A stretch of DNA of 25,465 nucleotides from IMG/VR virus record IMGVR_UViG_3300023082_000034, positions 1-25,465 of that record; one strand, given 5' to 3'. A program made the position numbers and the translations under genes. The stretch comes from a virus. Shown in pieces: positions 1-7,113 of the stretch. The notes under the pieces were generated by a model that saw nothing but the letters and a program-made list of their open reading frames with translations, had not been told where the DNA came from and ran no database searches. How positions within the stretch are numbered: position 1 is the first letter of the stretch; each line of letters opens with the position of its first letter.

Positions 1-114
1 GGCCAACGTTGACCTCGCTCTACGTTCTAAGAAAAAATGAAAAGTTGTCTCATACACGGAGTAGTAACTATCTGTCTCCTGTCCCCTTTTTATACTTAAG
101 TTATTGATTTATAA

Positions 115-158
115 GAGGAGACAGTAGAGGGGACAGTAAAAGAGACAGTAGGTGACAG
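115..158 (+). repeat. Tandem 12-bp iterons (GAGGAGACAGTA type)
   Basis: Three back-to-back 12-bp units, GAGGAGACAGTA (115-126), GAGGGGACAGTA (127-138) and AAAGAGACAGTA (139-150), are followed by a fourth, shortened unit GGTGACAG (151-158). A facing copy CTGTCTCCTGTCCCC lies at 72-86 and pairs with the first two units in inverted orientation. Helical-turn-like spacing of 12, 12 and 10 bp is typical of sites bound cooperatively by a replication initiator or repressor. Which protein binds is not known. Confidence 0.6.
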
Positions 159-272
159 AGAGGCATTTTTCGGCAATTCGTACTCGGGCAGTTAGCTTAT
201 AAAATTTTCGCTCTTCACTACGCTAACCTTGAGGCTGTCTTCCGCCCCCAACGGTGGCCGATTTCGTCAAAA

Positions 273-302
273 AGGTGACAGTAAATCCGCAAACTGTCAC
301 CT
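273..302. repeat. Inverted repeat AGGTGACAGT / ACTGTCACCT
   Basis: A perfect 10-bp inverted repeat (273-282 and 293-302) has a 10-nt AT-rich spacer. Its arms contain the same GACAG word as the iterons at 115-158, so it may be a two-sided copy of the same binding site. There is no T-run after it, so it is not a typical intrinsic terminator. Confidence 0.55.
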
Positions 303-310
303 CAACCGTC

Positions 311-350
311 ACGGTTAGCTCTTGACACCCTAAAATCCCATGCTAACCGT
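311..350 (+). promoter_or_regulatory. Putative operator: ACGGTTAGC-N22-GCTAACCGT flanking a TTGACA box
   Basis: Perfect 9-bp arms at 311-319 and 342-350 bracket a TTGACA hexamer (322-327), an arrangement expected for a repressible promoter serving the gene at 372. A third copy, AGCTAACCGT, lies just inside that gene (382-391), and a shorter version, GTTAGC (191-196) / GCTAAC (222-227), lies upstream. A good -10 hexamer at 16-18 bp is not visible, so the promoter itself is uncertain. Confidence 0.4.
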
Positions 351-371
351 GGCGCTTCAAGGAGAAAAATT

Positions 372-674
372 ATGGGACGAAAGCTAACCGTGACGCTGTT
401 TTCCGTACTTCCCGGAATCGTCGGTGCAGCCATCGCTGGCGGCATCTCGTACGCCACCGGCAGTCTGATGTACGGAGTAGGCGCCTCCGCCCTCATTCTG
501 GTAGGCATGTTCATCGGCCAACTCAACAAACGCGCACCGGACACGGAAGTCACTTCCGCCCCGAAAGACACCATCGCAGCGTTTCTGGAACGCCGGAAAA
601 ACGTCTCCATCTACCGCCCTGACGACTTGCCCCCGAGCGCGTACGAGCCTACAGATCGTTACCGGAAGGACTGA
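372..674 (+). CDS. Small membrane protein, unknown function
   Basis: This is a 100-residue protein with an AAGGAG ribosome-binding site at 359-364, about 7 nt before the ATG. Residues roughly 7-50 are hydrophobic and rich in Gly, Ala and Val, and can form two membrane helices separated by a short turn (around the SYATGS segment). The C-terminal half is polar and charged, ending in RYRKD. No family was recognised. It is the first gene after the left control region, and the first copy of the GAAGTNACTTC palindrome falls within it, encoding an EVTS stretch. A role as an early membrane protein is possible by position only. Confidence 0.7.
   Translation: MGRKLTVTLFSVLPGIVGAAIAGGISYATGSLMYGVGASALILVGMFIGQLNKRAPDTEVTSAPKDTIAAFLERRKNVSIYRPDDLPPSAYEPTDRYRKD
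546..556. repeat. GAAGTNACTTC palindrome, site 1 (centre C)
   Basis: The copy extends to a 15-bp palindrome, CGGAAGTCACTTCCG (544-558). It lies in the coding frame as gaa-gtc-act-tcc (EVTS) within the small membrane protein gene. Confidence 0.85.
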
Positions 675-679
675 TTCTC

Positions 680-1369
680 ATGGTGACTTGGCAGGGAAGG
701 TACGATCAGGAAATGCGAGGCTTTGCAGATGCGATCTATCGGCGCTGGATCTACGAGGCGGTGATGTTCGCCTATATCGATATCCCGCAGCCCACGATGA
801 TCGAAATCATCGTCGGCTACAACCCGCAACGCCTACTGCCGCACCCCCACGCATTCCCGAATACCGGGCGGTGGAGCGACAGCCGCAACAACCCGCTTGC
901 CGACATTCAGGAGTTCATCCGCGACATCATGCTAGGTGACGCCTTCCTTAAGCCGATCTTCCCGCCGATCTTTCCGGCCTTCGATTACGAAGAGAGCAAG
1001 CCTGTCGATTTCGGCGCAGGCACCGGGCGCAGGGAGACGCCAATACGGCTTGAGAATGTCCGTTTGAGCTATCCGCACCTGAAGCCGCCTGAAGTGGTGA
1101 CATTCTCGGGCGCAGATTACGCGGCTGCGGAGGCCCGTCTTCTCGCGCTGATGGCCGAGCCGTACGTCACCAGCATTTATATCGATTTCGCAGATGTGTA
1201 CGGCGATCTCCCCGGCCGCATTAACTTCGACGAGATGCTGGCCGATGCGCGGAAGACACATTACAGCCATGTGCCGTTCGTGCCGAGCGACGAGCCCGTA
1301 AAGCAGAACGGGCGCTCCGCCGCCTACCTCAAGCACGATCCATCCAAGAAGAAAGGACGCCGGAGATGA
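680..1369 (+). CDS. Hypothetical protein with a DUF2815-like SYPHLK motif
   Basis: This is a 229-residue protein of unknown function. The ATG at 680 is preceded by a weak AAGGA (666-670) and follows the upstream gene by only a few bases. The N-terminal half is aromatic and proline-rich. At about residues 121-132 it carries the string NVRLSYPHLKPP, which matches 9 of 12 residues of GVRFSYPHLKKP in the ssDNA-binding-like protein at 10647-11471, where this motif opens the DUF2815 fold. The rest does not obviously align. The C-terminus is basic (KKKGRRR). It overlaps the next gene by 4 bases (ATGA). It could be a diverged relative of, or a partner for, the ssDNA-binding protein; this is inference. 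Confidence 0.7.
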   Translation: MVTWQGRYDQEMRGFADAIYRRWIYEAVMFAYIDIPQPTMIEIIVGYNPQRLLPHPHAFPNTGRWSDSRNNPLADIQEFIRDIMLGDAFLKPIFPPIFPAFDYEESKPVDFGAGTGRRETPIRLENVRLSYPHLKPPEVVTFSGADYAAAEARLLALMAEPYVTSIYIDFADVYGDLPGRINFDEMLADARKTHYSHVPFVPSDEPVKQNGRSAAYLKHDPSKKKGRRR

Positions 1370-1599
1370 CGAAGGACCAAAACCTCGTCGCGTTGACGGC
1401 GATCGACCTACTGGCCGACGCCACCCTGAAGACGTGGCGCGAGATCAACTATCTTAGCGGCTACCCAAGCGGCGGGTGGTGCCGGCATTGCACGGCGTCG
1501 TTCAGGGTTCGGAATGGCGGGTACACCACGGCGAAGCACAGCGCGGATTGCCCGGTGCTTCTCGCGGAAACGGTCAAGGAGGTTACAGATCCGATATGA
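1366..1599 (+). CDS. Small putative zinc-binding protein
   Basis: This 77-residue protein starts at an ATGA overlap with the previous gene. The N-terminal third is a likely helix (residues 1-28). The middle carries CRHC (C-x2-C) followed by AKHSADCP (H-x4-C), a spacing that would bind one zinc ion. Compact Cys/His proteins of this size are common in phage early clusters, but no named family was recognised. It is translationally coupled to its neighbours on both sides. Confidence 0.7.
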   Translation: MTKDQNLVALTAIDLLADATLKTWREINYLSGYPSGGWCRHCTASFRVRNGGYTTAKHSADCPVLLAETVKEVTDPI

Positions 1600-1784
1600 G
1601 AAACCGCGCCCGCGATCCGCACATCAAAAAGCACAGCGTCAAGAAGCTCCGTGAGTATTCTGAAGCGTTCCGCGTCTATGCTGTAAAGCAGCGAGAGGTT
1701 GCAGACTACTTCGACGCCAAGGCCAAGCGTTACGAGGCGCGAGCCCGTAAGCTGGAACGGGAAGAAGCCGATGAGCAACGATGA
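1596..1784 (+). CDS. Small basic coiled-coil protein
   Basis: This is a 62-residue protein. The ATG at 1596 overlaps the preceding stop (ATGA) and has AAGGAGG at 1576-1582, a strong site with a rather long 13-nt spacing. The frame is open further upstream, but that part is a shadow of the previous gene. The protein is highly charged and helical, rich in Lys, Arg and Glu (for example AKAKRYEARARKLEREEADE), with heptad-like spacing of Leu, Tyr and Val. No domain was recognised. It may bind nucleic acid or oligomerise. Confidence 0.6.
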   Translation: MRNRARDPHIKKHSVKKLREYSEAFRVYAVKQREVADYFDAKAKRYEARARKLEREEADEQR

Positions 1785-1932
1785 ATTTGACGCCCTCCTG
1801 AAGTTGATCGAGAATGTGGTTCACCACGCTCTCGCCACCCGAGCGCATCCGAACGACGGCCCACGCATGAAGCGCGAATACGCCGACTATGCGCAGGAGA
1901 TCGAGGAAGCCCGAGAGGCACTTGTCCTGTGA
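1771..1932 (+). CDS. Small helical hypothetical protein
   Basis: This is a 53-residue protein starting with MSNDEFDALLKL. The chosen ATG at 1771 lies 9-10 nt after a GGAAGAA site and overlaps the end of the previous gene by 14 bases; an open extension upstream to 1699 is a shadow. It is predicted to be almost wholly helical and acidic. No family was recognised. Its TGA overlaps the ATG of the next gene (TGATG). Confidence 0.6.
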   Translation: MSNDEFDALLKLIENVVHHALATRAHPNDGPRMKREYADYAQEIEEAREALVL

Positions 1933-2903
1933 TGACGCCGATCCTGATCCTGTGTAACCTGATCGTCTTTTCGGCGATGACGTGCTTCATAGCGGTTTTT
2001 ATGTCGGCCGGGAAAGAGGCCAAGCCCGAGCGCACGATCAAGCAGATCAAGGACGCACACAAGAAGCCGGGCAAGCCGTGGACGCTGAAGGATGAGCGAG
2101 AAGACGCCGCCGCGTTCATGGCCGATCGCACGCTTTTCTGGTTAGATCCGAACCGCTACGGCGACGATCCCGATTGGCAGACACGGCTGTTTCCGACACC
2201 GCCGCCCGTCCGCGAGCCCGAGCAGATCGCGAACATGCAGGCGCGATATCGCCCCGGCAGCGTCTACGACTACATGCTGACGGAGGAAGAGTGGGAGGCG
2301 AAGTACCGGATCACCAGCATACTGCCTCCCCGCTGCCCCCGGTGCGGAGAGACGCCTACCAGCGTCGAGCAGGAGCATGGCGGCGAGGCAACCGCGTGGC
2401 GCTGCGAACCCTGCCTGATCTCGTACACCAAGGCCGGCGAGACGAAGGCCAGCAAGCGCGAGCGCAAGCTGCGCCAATCGACCGACATCGCAGATCGGTA
2501 TCGGGCGAAGGGCAAGAAGTTGCCGTGCGGCTGCAAGGGCGCGATATCGTTTAGTCAGGACCACGAAGGCTACAAGTTCAGCGTGTGCGACACTTGCGGC
2601 GCTGATTGGTATGCACGATCGAACGATCCGTCAGGCCGAACGCTGGCGCAGGGCGAGAAGGTCTATCGGTCCAACGAGGTAGCCCCGCCGCTGCCACCGG
2701 CATCCACGGTCGCACACGCGGACTTCGAAAAGGGTCTTCGCCGCGAGGCTGCGTGGCAGCGCGTGATCGCGTCTGGCGGGAACGACGGCGCCGGGTCATG
2801 CCCGGATCACGACGGATGCGGTTGGCCCGTGCTAAAGCGCAAGGACGCCAAGTACATATGCACTAATACAAACTGTAAACACAGTAAGACGCCGTGGTGT
2901 TGA
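1932..2903 (+). CDS. Membrane-anchored protein with three zinc ribbons
   Basis: This is a 323-residue protein. The ATG at 1932 is chosen because it shares a TGATG junction with the previous gene; an in-frame GTG sits one codon earlier. Residues 3-25 form a single hydrophobic segment, probably an N-terminal membrane anchor. It is followed by a charged linker and then three cysteine clusters: C135/C138 with C158/C161, C199/C201 with C219/C222, and a C-terminal set C290, C296, C310, C315. The first two look like four-cysteine zinc ribbons. No enzyme motif is visible. Zinc ribbons on a membrane anchor suggest nucleic-acid or protein binding at the inner membrane, but no homologue is recognised. 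Confidence 0.75.
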   Translation: MTPILILCNLIVFSAMTCFIAVFMSAGKEAKPERTIKQIKDAHKKPGKPWTLKDEREDAAAFMADRTLFWLDPNRYGDDPDWQTRLFPTPPPVREPEQIANMQARYRPGSVYDYMLTEEEWEAKYRITSILPPRCPRCGETPTSVEQEHGGEATAWRCEPCLISYTKAGETKASKRERKLRQSTDIADRYRAKGKKLPCGCKGAISFSQDHEGYKFSVCDTCGADWYARSNDPSGRTLAQGEKVYRSNEVAPPLPPASTVAHADFEKGLRREAAWQRVIASGGNDGAGSCPDHDGCGWPVLKRKDAKYICTNTNCKHSKTPWC

Positions 2904-2928
2904 CTTGCATGGAACCGAATAGTCTTGT
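2900..2928 (+). promoter_or_regulatory. Weak candidate promoter before the fibre cassette
   Basis: A TTGACT hexamer (2900-2905) overlaps the stop codon of the upstream gene and is followed 17 bp later by TCTTGT, a poor -10. The 56-base gap to the next gene is one of the few non-overlapping junctions on this strand. The -35-like TTGAC word recurs ahead of the gene clusters at 372 and 7114. Confidence 0.25.
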
Positions 2929-2959
2929 AGGGGTTGCCTAGACATCTCGGGAGGCCGAC

Positions 2960-3304
2960 ATGCAACCTTTATCTACTCGGAACGGGTGGGATCAGGGACG
3001 CGGTATATTCGCAACACCTGTATCCGATCACCGCAATGTGCTTATGCTGGAAACAGGTGAAGCGAAGTTTATCGACGTGCCGAGAGGCGCGTCTTATGCC
3101 AGTTTCGGCTTCAGCGACGACACATGGGTTGTCTATCTGCCGGCTGACGCCCCGCCTACGATCGCAGAAGTCACTTCCGACATCACGGACGGCTCTGCGC
3201 CCGATTTCAACCCTACGCTGCGCTTGCTCGACGAAGGCACCAAGAAGATCGGCTTCCTGACGGATGCTGACGACGCCATCGTCCAAGTCAGCTTCTTCGG
3301 GTGA
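2960..3304 (+). CDS. Putative beta-rich structural protein next to fibre gene
   Basis: This is a 114-residue protein with a GGGAGG ribosome-binding site at 2949-2954. Alternating hydrophobic residues (LMLETGEAKFIDVP, TWVVYLPAD, AIVQVSFFG) suggest a small beta-sandwich, a pattern often seen in phage capsid- or tail-associated accessory proteins. No family was identified with certainty. It is immediately followed by the collagen-like fibre gene and ends only 6 bases before it, so the two probably act together, for example as a base or cap for the fibre. This is inferred from context. Confidence 0.55.
   Translation: MQPLSTRNGWDQGRGIFATPVSDHRNVLMLETGEAKFIDVPRGASYASFGFSDDTWVVYLPADAPPTIAEVTSDITDGSAPDFNPTLRLLDEGTKKIGFLTDADDAIVQVSFFG
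3167..3177. repeat. GAAGTNACTTC palindrome, site 2 (centre C)
   Basis: An exact 11-mer within the putative structural gene, read as gaa-gtc-act-tcc (EVTS). Confidence 0.85.
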
Positions 3305-3310
3305 TGCGAC

Positions 3311-4195
3311 ATGGTAGCGATCTATAACGATTTCTCGCGGCGAGGGCTGCGCCGGGTCCGTCAAGACGTGTCAGGCGTCGAGGACAAGGTGAAAGCCCTG
3401 AATGCGGGCGTGCCGATCAAGGGCGACGACGGCAAGAACGCCACGGACGCACAGGTGGCATCGGCCGTCAACGCATGGCTCACCGCCAATCCGCCGCAGC
3501 CCGGCAAGGACGGCAAGACGCCTACAGCGGCGCAACTGGCCGCGACGGTGGCCGATTACATGGCGGAAAACCCCCTGCCGGTGCCGGAGGACGGAGAAGA
3601 CGGCCTAGATGGCGCTGACGCCACGGAGGCGCAGATCGCGAGCGCGGTCAACGCATGGCTCACTGACAATCCGCCAAAGAACGGCAAGGACGCCACCGCG
3701 TCACAGGTGGCAGCCTCCGTGGCGGATTACATGGCGGCGAATCCACCGCAGCCGGGCCGTCCCGGTGCAGATGCGACCGCAGATCAGGTTATGGCGGCGG
3801 TTGTCGAGTACCTGAAGAGCCATCCACCGGAGCCCGGCAAGGACGGTAAGAACGCTACGACGGCGCAAATCGCGGCAGTCGTGGCGGACTATCTGGCAGC
3901 CAATCCGCCAGCGGCCGGCAAGAACGGCACGAACGCGACGACGCTGATCGGCGAAATCACCTTCGGTCAGGCCAACGTCTTGCTGGTAGCGGGCGTGCGG
4001 ACGCTCGATATCGTCGTAGCCGGCGTCAAAGCGAACGACTCGCTGATCTTCGTGCCTACCGCGATCCCCGAAGGCTACGGCGTCTTCCATGTGCGGCCGA
4101 ACGGTGCCGGCAAGGCTAAGGTCACGTTACAGGGGCCGGCGCTGACGGTGCTGTCTGCATACAACATCACCGGCCTGCTTTACCGGATCAACTAG
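3311..4195 (+). CDS. Repeat fibre protein (tail or head fibre)
   Basis: This is a 294-residue protein. After a short N-terminal helix, residues about 35-205 contain six imperfect 25-33-residue repeats of the form DGKNAT-x-AQ(V/I)A-x2-VADY(M/L)AANPP-x-PGK. Each joins a helix to a Pro/Gly turn, and collagen-like GXX triplets (PGKDGK, GRPGAD, GKNGTN) separate them. The last 85 residues lack repeats and are beta-rich and hydrophobic, as expected for a trimeric fibre tip or receptor-binding head. Such repeat-plus-tip proteins are common phage fibres. Whether it sits on the tail or the capsid cannot be told, as it lies about 14 kb from the head genes. Its TAG shares the tetramer CTAG with the stop of the opposing primase gene. 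Confidence 0.75.
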   Translation: MVAIYNDFSRRGLRRVRQDVSGVEDKVKALNAGVPIKGDDGKNATDAQVASAVNAWLTANPPQPGKDGKTPTAAQLAATVADYMAENPLPVPEDGEDGLDGADATEAQIASAVNAWLTDNPPKNGKDATASQVAASVADYMAANPPQPGRPGADATADQVMAAVVEYLKSHPPEPGKDGKNATTAQIAAVVADYLAANPPAAGKNGTNATTLIGEITFGQANVLLVAGVRTLDIVVAGVKANDSLIFVPTAIPEGYGVFHVRPNGAGKAKVTLQGPALTVLSAYNITGLLYRIN

Positions 4196-6669
4196 ATCGC
4201 GTCTCCGCCGTTCGCAACGAACTTGCGGGCGGCGGTCTTGTTGAACTCGCCGTTGAGCATGAACCGCTCCGGCTCTTGGCTCCACAACCGATAGGTGTTT
4301 CCGTCGATCTTGGCGCGGCCAAGGAACGTGAAGCCATGCTCGGATAGCAGCATCTTGACCGCCCGGCCGACAAGCCCAACTCCGCCATGCTCCATAAGCT
4401 GATCCGAGAGTCGGGCGCTGTCGAGCAGCGCCGAGCAGAACAGCGGATCGTCGCTTGCTTCCAGCGCCATTTCGAGGGCTTCTTCCTCGTCCGTCTGGTT
4501 CAGATAGATCATCTCCGCCTTGGAGGCAGACACGGGGGCACGACGCTTAGGGTTGAACTCCTTGTCGAGTTCGTAATCGAGAAGCCAACGGCGCAACTGG
4601 CCGGGTTCCTCAAGTGTCTCCATTAGATCGACGTAGTATTGCGGATTGGTTTTATTGAAGCGATCCAACGCCATCTTTGTCTGCCAGCGCGAGAAGATCG
4701 GGAAGTACCGCGTATCATTTGCGTCAACCGGCACACCGTCCTTATGGTTCGTCGTCAGCATGTAAGCGACAGTATTCAGCACGTCGTAGGTGTCTACGTT
4801 CATGCGGCGAATAGGGACCATCTGGTTCGTGACGTACGGCTTCATCTTATTGATGATTGCATAGCGGTCTTTGCCGTGCAGCCTGACTTCTTCGACGAAG
4901 CAGAACTGGCAATTCTCCGCCCAAGGCGTGTACTTTTCGGCTAGCTGATCTCCGTTGATCGTCCTGACGTTCGCACCGCCTAGCACGACGCCCATCATCT
5001 GATAGAAGAACGTCTTGCCGTCGCCCTGCACACCTTGGATGACCGGCGACCAATTCGCCCGCTCATTCGTCTGCACGATGTAGGCCAGCCACGACAGAAG
5101 TAACTTCCGATCGCGTTCATCGGGGAACAGATGCTCGACGTGGGCCAAGATCCGCTCCACGTAGACCCGGCCCTTCTTGGAGAGTTTGGTAGGCGTCTCG
5201 GGAATAGTATCGAGCGAGTAGCTGTTGACGTAATCGAGCCCGTTGATCGTTACGATCTCGTCCTCGTACATCGGGAGGTACATCTTGTTCGCCACCGTGG
5301 GGATCTGGTAGCGGTGCAGCGCGACGTGGGATGCTGTATGCTCCGGCGACGACCGGCCTTCCAACCGATCCTTCTTCGTCATCATCCAGCGGCCGAAGCT
5401 GTGGTCGAACGCCTTGACGGATAGCTTCTGGCGGGTCTTGGTGCTGTAGAAGGATTCGTCCTCCTGCACATAGACGAAATGGGCCAGCCACGGCGGCGTC
5501 GATCGGTTTTCCGGGTTCTCGTATCGCACCAGCGCGGCAACCGCACTGGCCGACATTGACGTTCCCGAGACTTCCTTGATCTTCTTCCGGATCTCGGTAA
5601 CGAGGCTCGCCCGCATGATGGAATCGAACGCGGTGCGCTTGATCCGGGCGCATACCTCTTGGATCGCAGGCACATCGGCGCAGTCCGCCAAGGCCTCTTT
5701 GACTTCCTCCGATTCCTCGACGGAGACGCGCTTTTCTTCTTCCAGCGCTTTCTTCAGGATGAAACGGGCCGTCAGCGGCTCACGCTTCTTGCCTTCGATC
5801 TCGAATGTCGCCCACTTCTCGTCGAGCGCATCGGCGTCGTAATTGGCGGCTTCAGCCGACCATTCGTGCCAAAGGTCTAGGCCTTCCTGCCCGCCATCGA
5901 ATTGATGGTACAGCGCCATACCGACGAAGAACCACATTTCGTACGTGTCGGCATCCGGCACCATCTGCAACTTGGCGCGGAGATCTTCGCTGGTGATCTC
6001 GACTTTCTGCTTGTCCGTGATGAACGGATCTTCGAAGTCGAGTTCGCCGGCACCGCGCTTCGCCAGCGCTGAAGCCGTGCCCTTCTTCTCGGTCCATCCG
6101 CGTGCGCGTGCCTGCCGCTCAAATTCGGCGACGATCTCTTGCGCGTCTTCATGCGTGATTTCTTCCAGATCCGCGCGAGGCACGACGCCGACATGGCGCT
6201 TGTTCTTCCAGCGATAGGGCTTGCCTGTGTCAGGGTGCGTGTGCAGCGCCACGAATTGTTGGCCGTCTCCCAACACTTCCAGCTTAACGGCACGGCCTTC
6301 ATCGTCGATAAAGGTCTTGCTCTGTGTTTTAGGGAAGGCCGAGCGTGCCCGGTAAACCATTCCGAGCTTCGGTGCCAACCCTGTACGCTCAAGCGCAGGC
6401 CCGACGAGATCGGTGACGAACTCCCGCATATGCTCGACGAGATCTTCGTCATAGCAATCGATATCCACCAGCGGCGTCTTGCGGGTCTTGATCCCCACGC
6501 CGTAGTCGCCGTTGCCGCGCTCTAGGAAAGCCGCGAGCAGCTTCGGCCCGTGCTTCTTTTCCTCCCAATCCTTTCCGAAGGGCCGCTTCTCGCCGGGGCG
6601 GATGAAGCAAATGTCGTATCCGTTTTCGAGGACTGATTCCCCGTATTTTTCGAGATAGCGAGCGCCCAC
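4192..6669 (-). CDS. Primase-polymerase / SF3 helicase fusion (replicative)
   Basis: This 825-residue protein is the likely replicative primase-helicase. The N-terminal Prim-Pol (archaeo-eukaryotic primase type) domain shows D69-I-D71 as the metal-binding pair and ALHTHPDTGKPY (residues 141-152) with the catalytic-site histidines. Residues about 210-290 resemble the PriCT_2 primase C-terminal domain. The helicase part has Walker A GVQGDGKT (546-553), Walker B FVEE (591-594) and the SF3 sensor MLTTN (637-641). The start is GTG at 6669, supported by GGAGG 8-9 nt upstream inside the end of the regulator gene; the two genes form a reverse operon. It converges tail-to-tail with the fibre gene with overlapping stop codons. 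It resembles the phage and satellite primases known as D5/P4-type or VapE-like. Confidence 0.9.
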   Translation of the reverse strand: MGARYLEKYGESVLENGYDICFIRPGEKRPFGKDWEEKKHGPKLLAAFLERGNGDYGVGIKTRKTPLVDIDCYDEDLVEHMREFVTDLVGPALERTGLAPKLGMVYRARSAFPKTQSKTFIDDEGRAVKLEVLGDGQQFVALHTHPDTGKPYRWKNKRHVGVVPRADLEEITHEDAQEIVAEFERQARARGWTEKKGTASALAKRGAGELDFEDPFITDKQKVEITSEDLRAKLQMVPDADTYEMWFFVGMALYHQFDGGQEGLDLWHEWSAEAANYDADALDEKWATFEIEGKKREPLTARFILKKALEEEKRVSVEESEEVKEALADCADVPAIQEVCARIKRTAFDSIMRASLVTEIRKKIKEVSGTSMSASAVAALVRYENPENRSTPPWLAHFVYVQEDESFYSTKTRQKLSVKAFDHSFGRWMMTKKDRLEGRSSPEHTASHVALHRYQIPTVANKMYLPMYEDEIVTINGLDYVNSYSLDTIPETPTKLSKKGRVYVERILAHVEHLFPDERDRKLLLSWLAYIVQTNERANWSPVIQGVQGDGKTFFYQMMGVVLGGANVRTINGDQLAEKYTPWAENCQFCFVEEVRLHGKDRYAIINKMKPYVTNQMVPIRRMNVDTYDVLNTVAYMLTTNHKDGVPVDANDTRYFPIFSRWQTKMALDRFNKTNPQYYVDLMETLEEPGQLRRWLLDYELDKEFNPKRRAPVSASKAEMIYLNQTDEEEALEMALEASDDPLFCSALLDSARLSDQLMEHGGVGLVGRAVKMLLSEHGFTFLGRAKIDGNTYRLWSQEPERFMLNGEFNKTAARKFVANGGDAI
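5097..5107. repeat. GAAGTNACTTC palindrome, site 3 (centre A on + strand)
   Basis: An exact 11-mer inside the reverse-strand primase-helicase gene, read there as aag-tta-ctt (KLL). The same DNA word is thus present where the coding strand and codon phase differ. Confidence 0.85.
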
Positions 6670-6672
6670 CTG

Positions 6673-6972
6673 TTAAGCCTCCACTGGCAGAGTGAAGATG
6701 TCGGGGCGGAAAAGCTCACGGGGGAATTGTGCCCGGCCGAGAAGGTTTTCGAGTGCCACCGCCATCTCGGGCGACACCTGACCGCGATCGATCGCGGAGT
6801 GGATGGTCTTGGCCTCCACGTCTAGGGCGCGGGCGAGCTTGGTGATATTCCCGCGATCACCACAATATGTAGCGGCTAGGTTCAGGTAGAACCGGGTCTT
6901 GGCGGCGGGTTTATCAACATCTGGTGTATCGGACAGCCACTTAGGCACAGGCCATTGATTTTTCGGTATCAT
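6673..6972 (-). CDS. Small helix-turn-helix regulator (YdaS/Cro-like)
   Basis: This is a 99-residue protein. The ATG at 6972 is chosen because AGGA stands 6 nt before it; a longer GTG-initiated frame from 7023 lacks a ribosome-binding site. The C-terminal half, around GNITKLARALDVEAKTIHSAIDRG, has the spacing of a helix-turn-helix (Leu-Ala-x3-Leu then a recognition helix), followed by a PEMAVALENLLGR helix as in YdaS- and Cro-type phage proteins. It is the first gene of the only reverse operon, upstream of the primase, and is divergent from the rightward replication block. It may regulate one or both directions. Whether it is a lysogeny repressor or a replication regulator cannot be told. Confidence 0.75.
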   Translation of the reverse strand: MIPKNQWPVPKWLSDTPDVDKPAAKTRFYLNLAATYCGDRGNITKLARALDVEAKTIHSAIDRGQVSPEMAVALENLLGRAQFPRELFRPDIFTLPVEA

Positions 6973-7044
6973 TTGCAGTCCTAGGGGATCGGTCCTACGC
7001 TCACGTACGGCAGGAAAGGTCACTGATACAAGTTAAATTTCTTG

Positions 7045-7087
7045 TTGACGAAGAGATTTTCCGCCCCTAGTGACCGGGCTCCCCGGT
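7045..7087 (+). promoter_or_regulatory. Candidate rightward promoter and leader hairpin
   Basis: TTGACG (7045-7050) and TAGTGA (7068-7073) are separated by 17 bp in the AT-rich gap between divergent genes, a plausible sigma70-type promoter for the rightward replication block. Directly after it, ACCGGG (7073-7078) and CCCGGT (7082-7087) form a tight 6-bp hairpin with a 3-nt loop, upstream of the ribosome-binding site at 7102. No GAAGTNACTTC site is found in this gap. Confidence 0.35.
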
Positions 7088-7113
7088 GTCGGGTTGTTCC
7101 CAAGGAGGACCGA

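Larger units (their letters stand above)
1..371. promoter_or_regulatory. Non-coding left control region with iterons and inverted repeats
   Basis: No credible gene is seen in this stretch; the reverse ORF that enters it from 610 is a shadow of the gene at 372. It is more AT-rich than the rest of the window and contains repeated GACAG/CTGTC words (forward at 120, 132, 144, 154 and 277; reverse at 72, 79, 234 and 294) and GTTAGC/GCTAAC words (191, 222, 314, 342, 384). A TATACT box (90-95), a TTATAAAAT stretch (197-205) and a TTGACA box (322-327) are possible promoter elements, but no well-spaced -35/-10 pair is convincing. The position ahead of the first rightward cluster suggests an early control region or a replication origin; which of these it is remains inference. 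Confidence 0.6.

Noticed and set aside
115-158. CRISPR-like array in the left region
   Set aside because: Units of 12 bp are directly adjacent with no spacers, far too short for a CRISPR repeat.
3430-3930. Tandem DNA repeat array
   Set aside because: The repetition is a protein repeat of the fibre gene with varied codons, not a separate DNA element.
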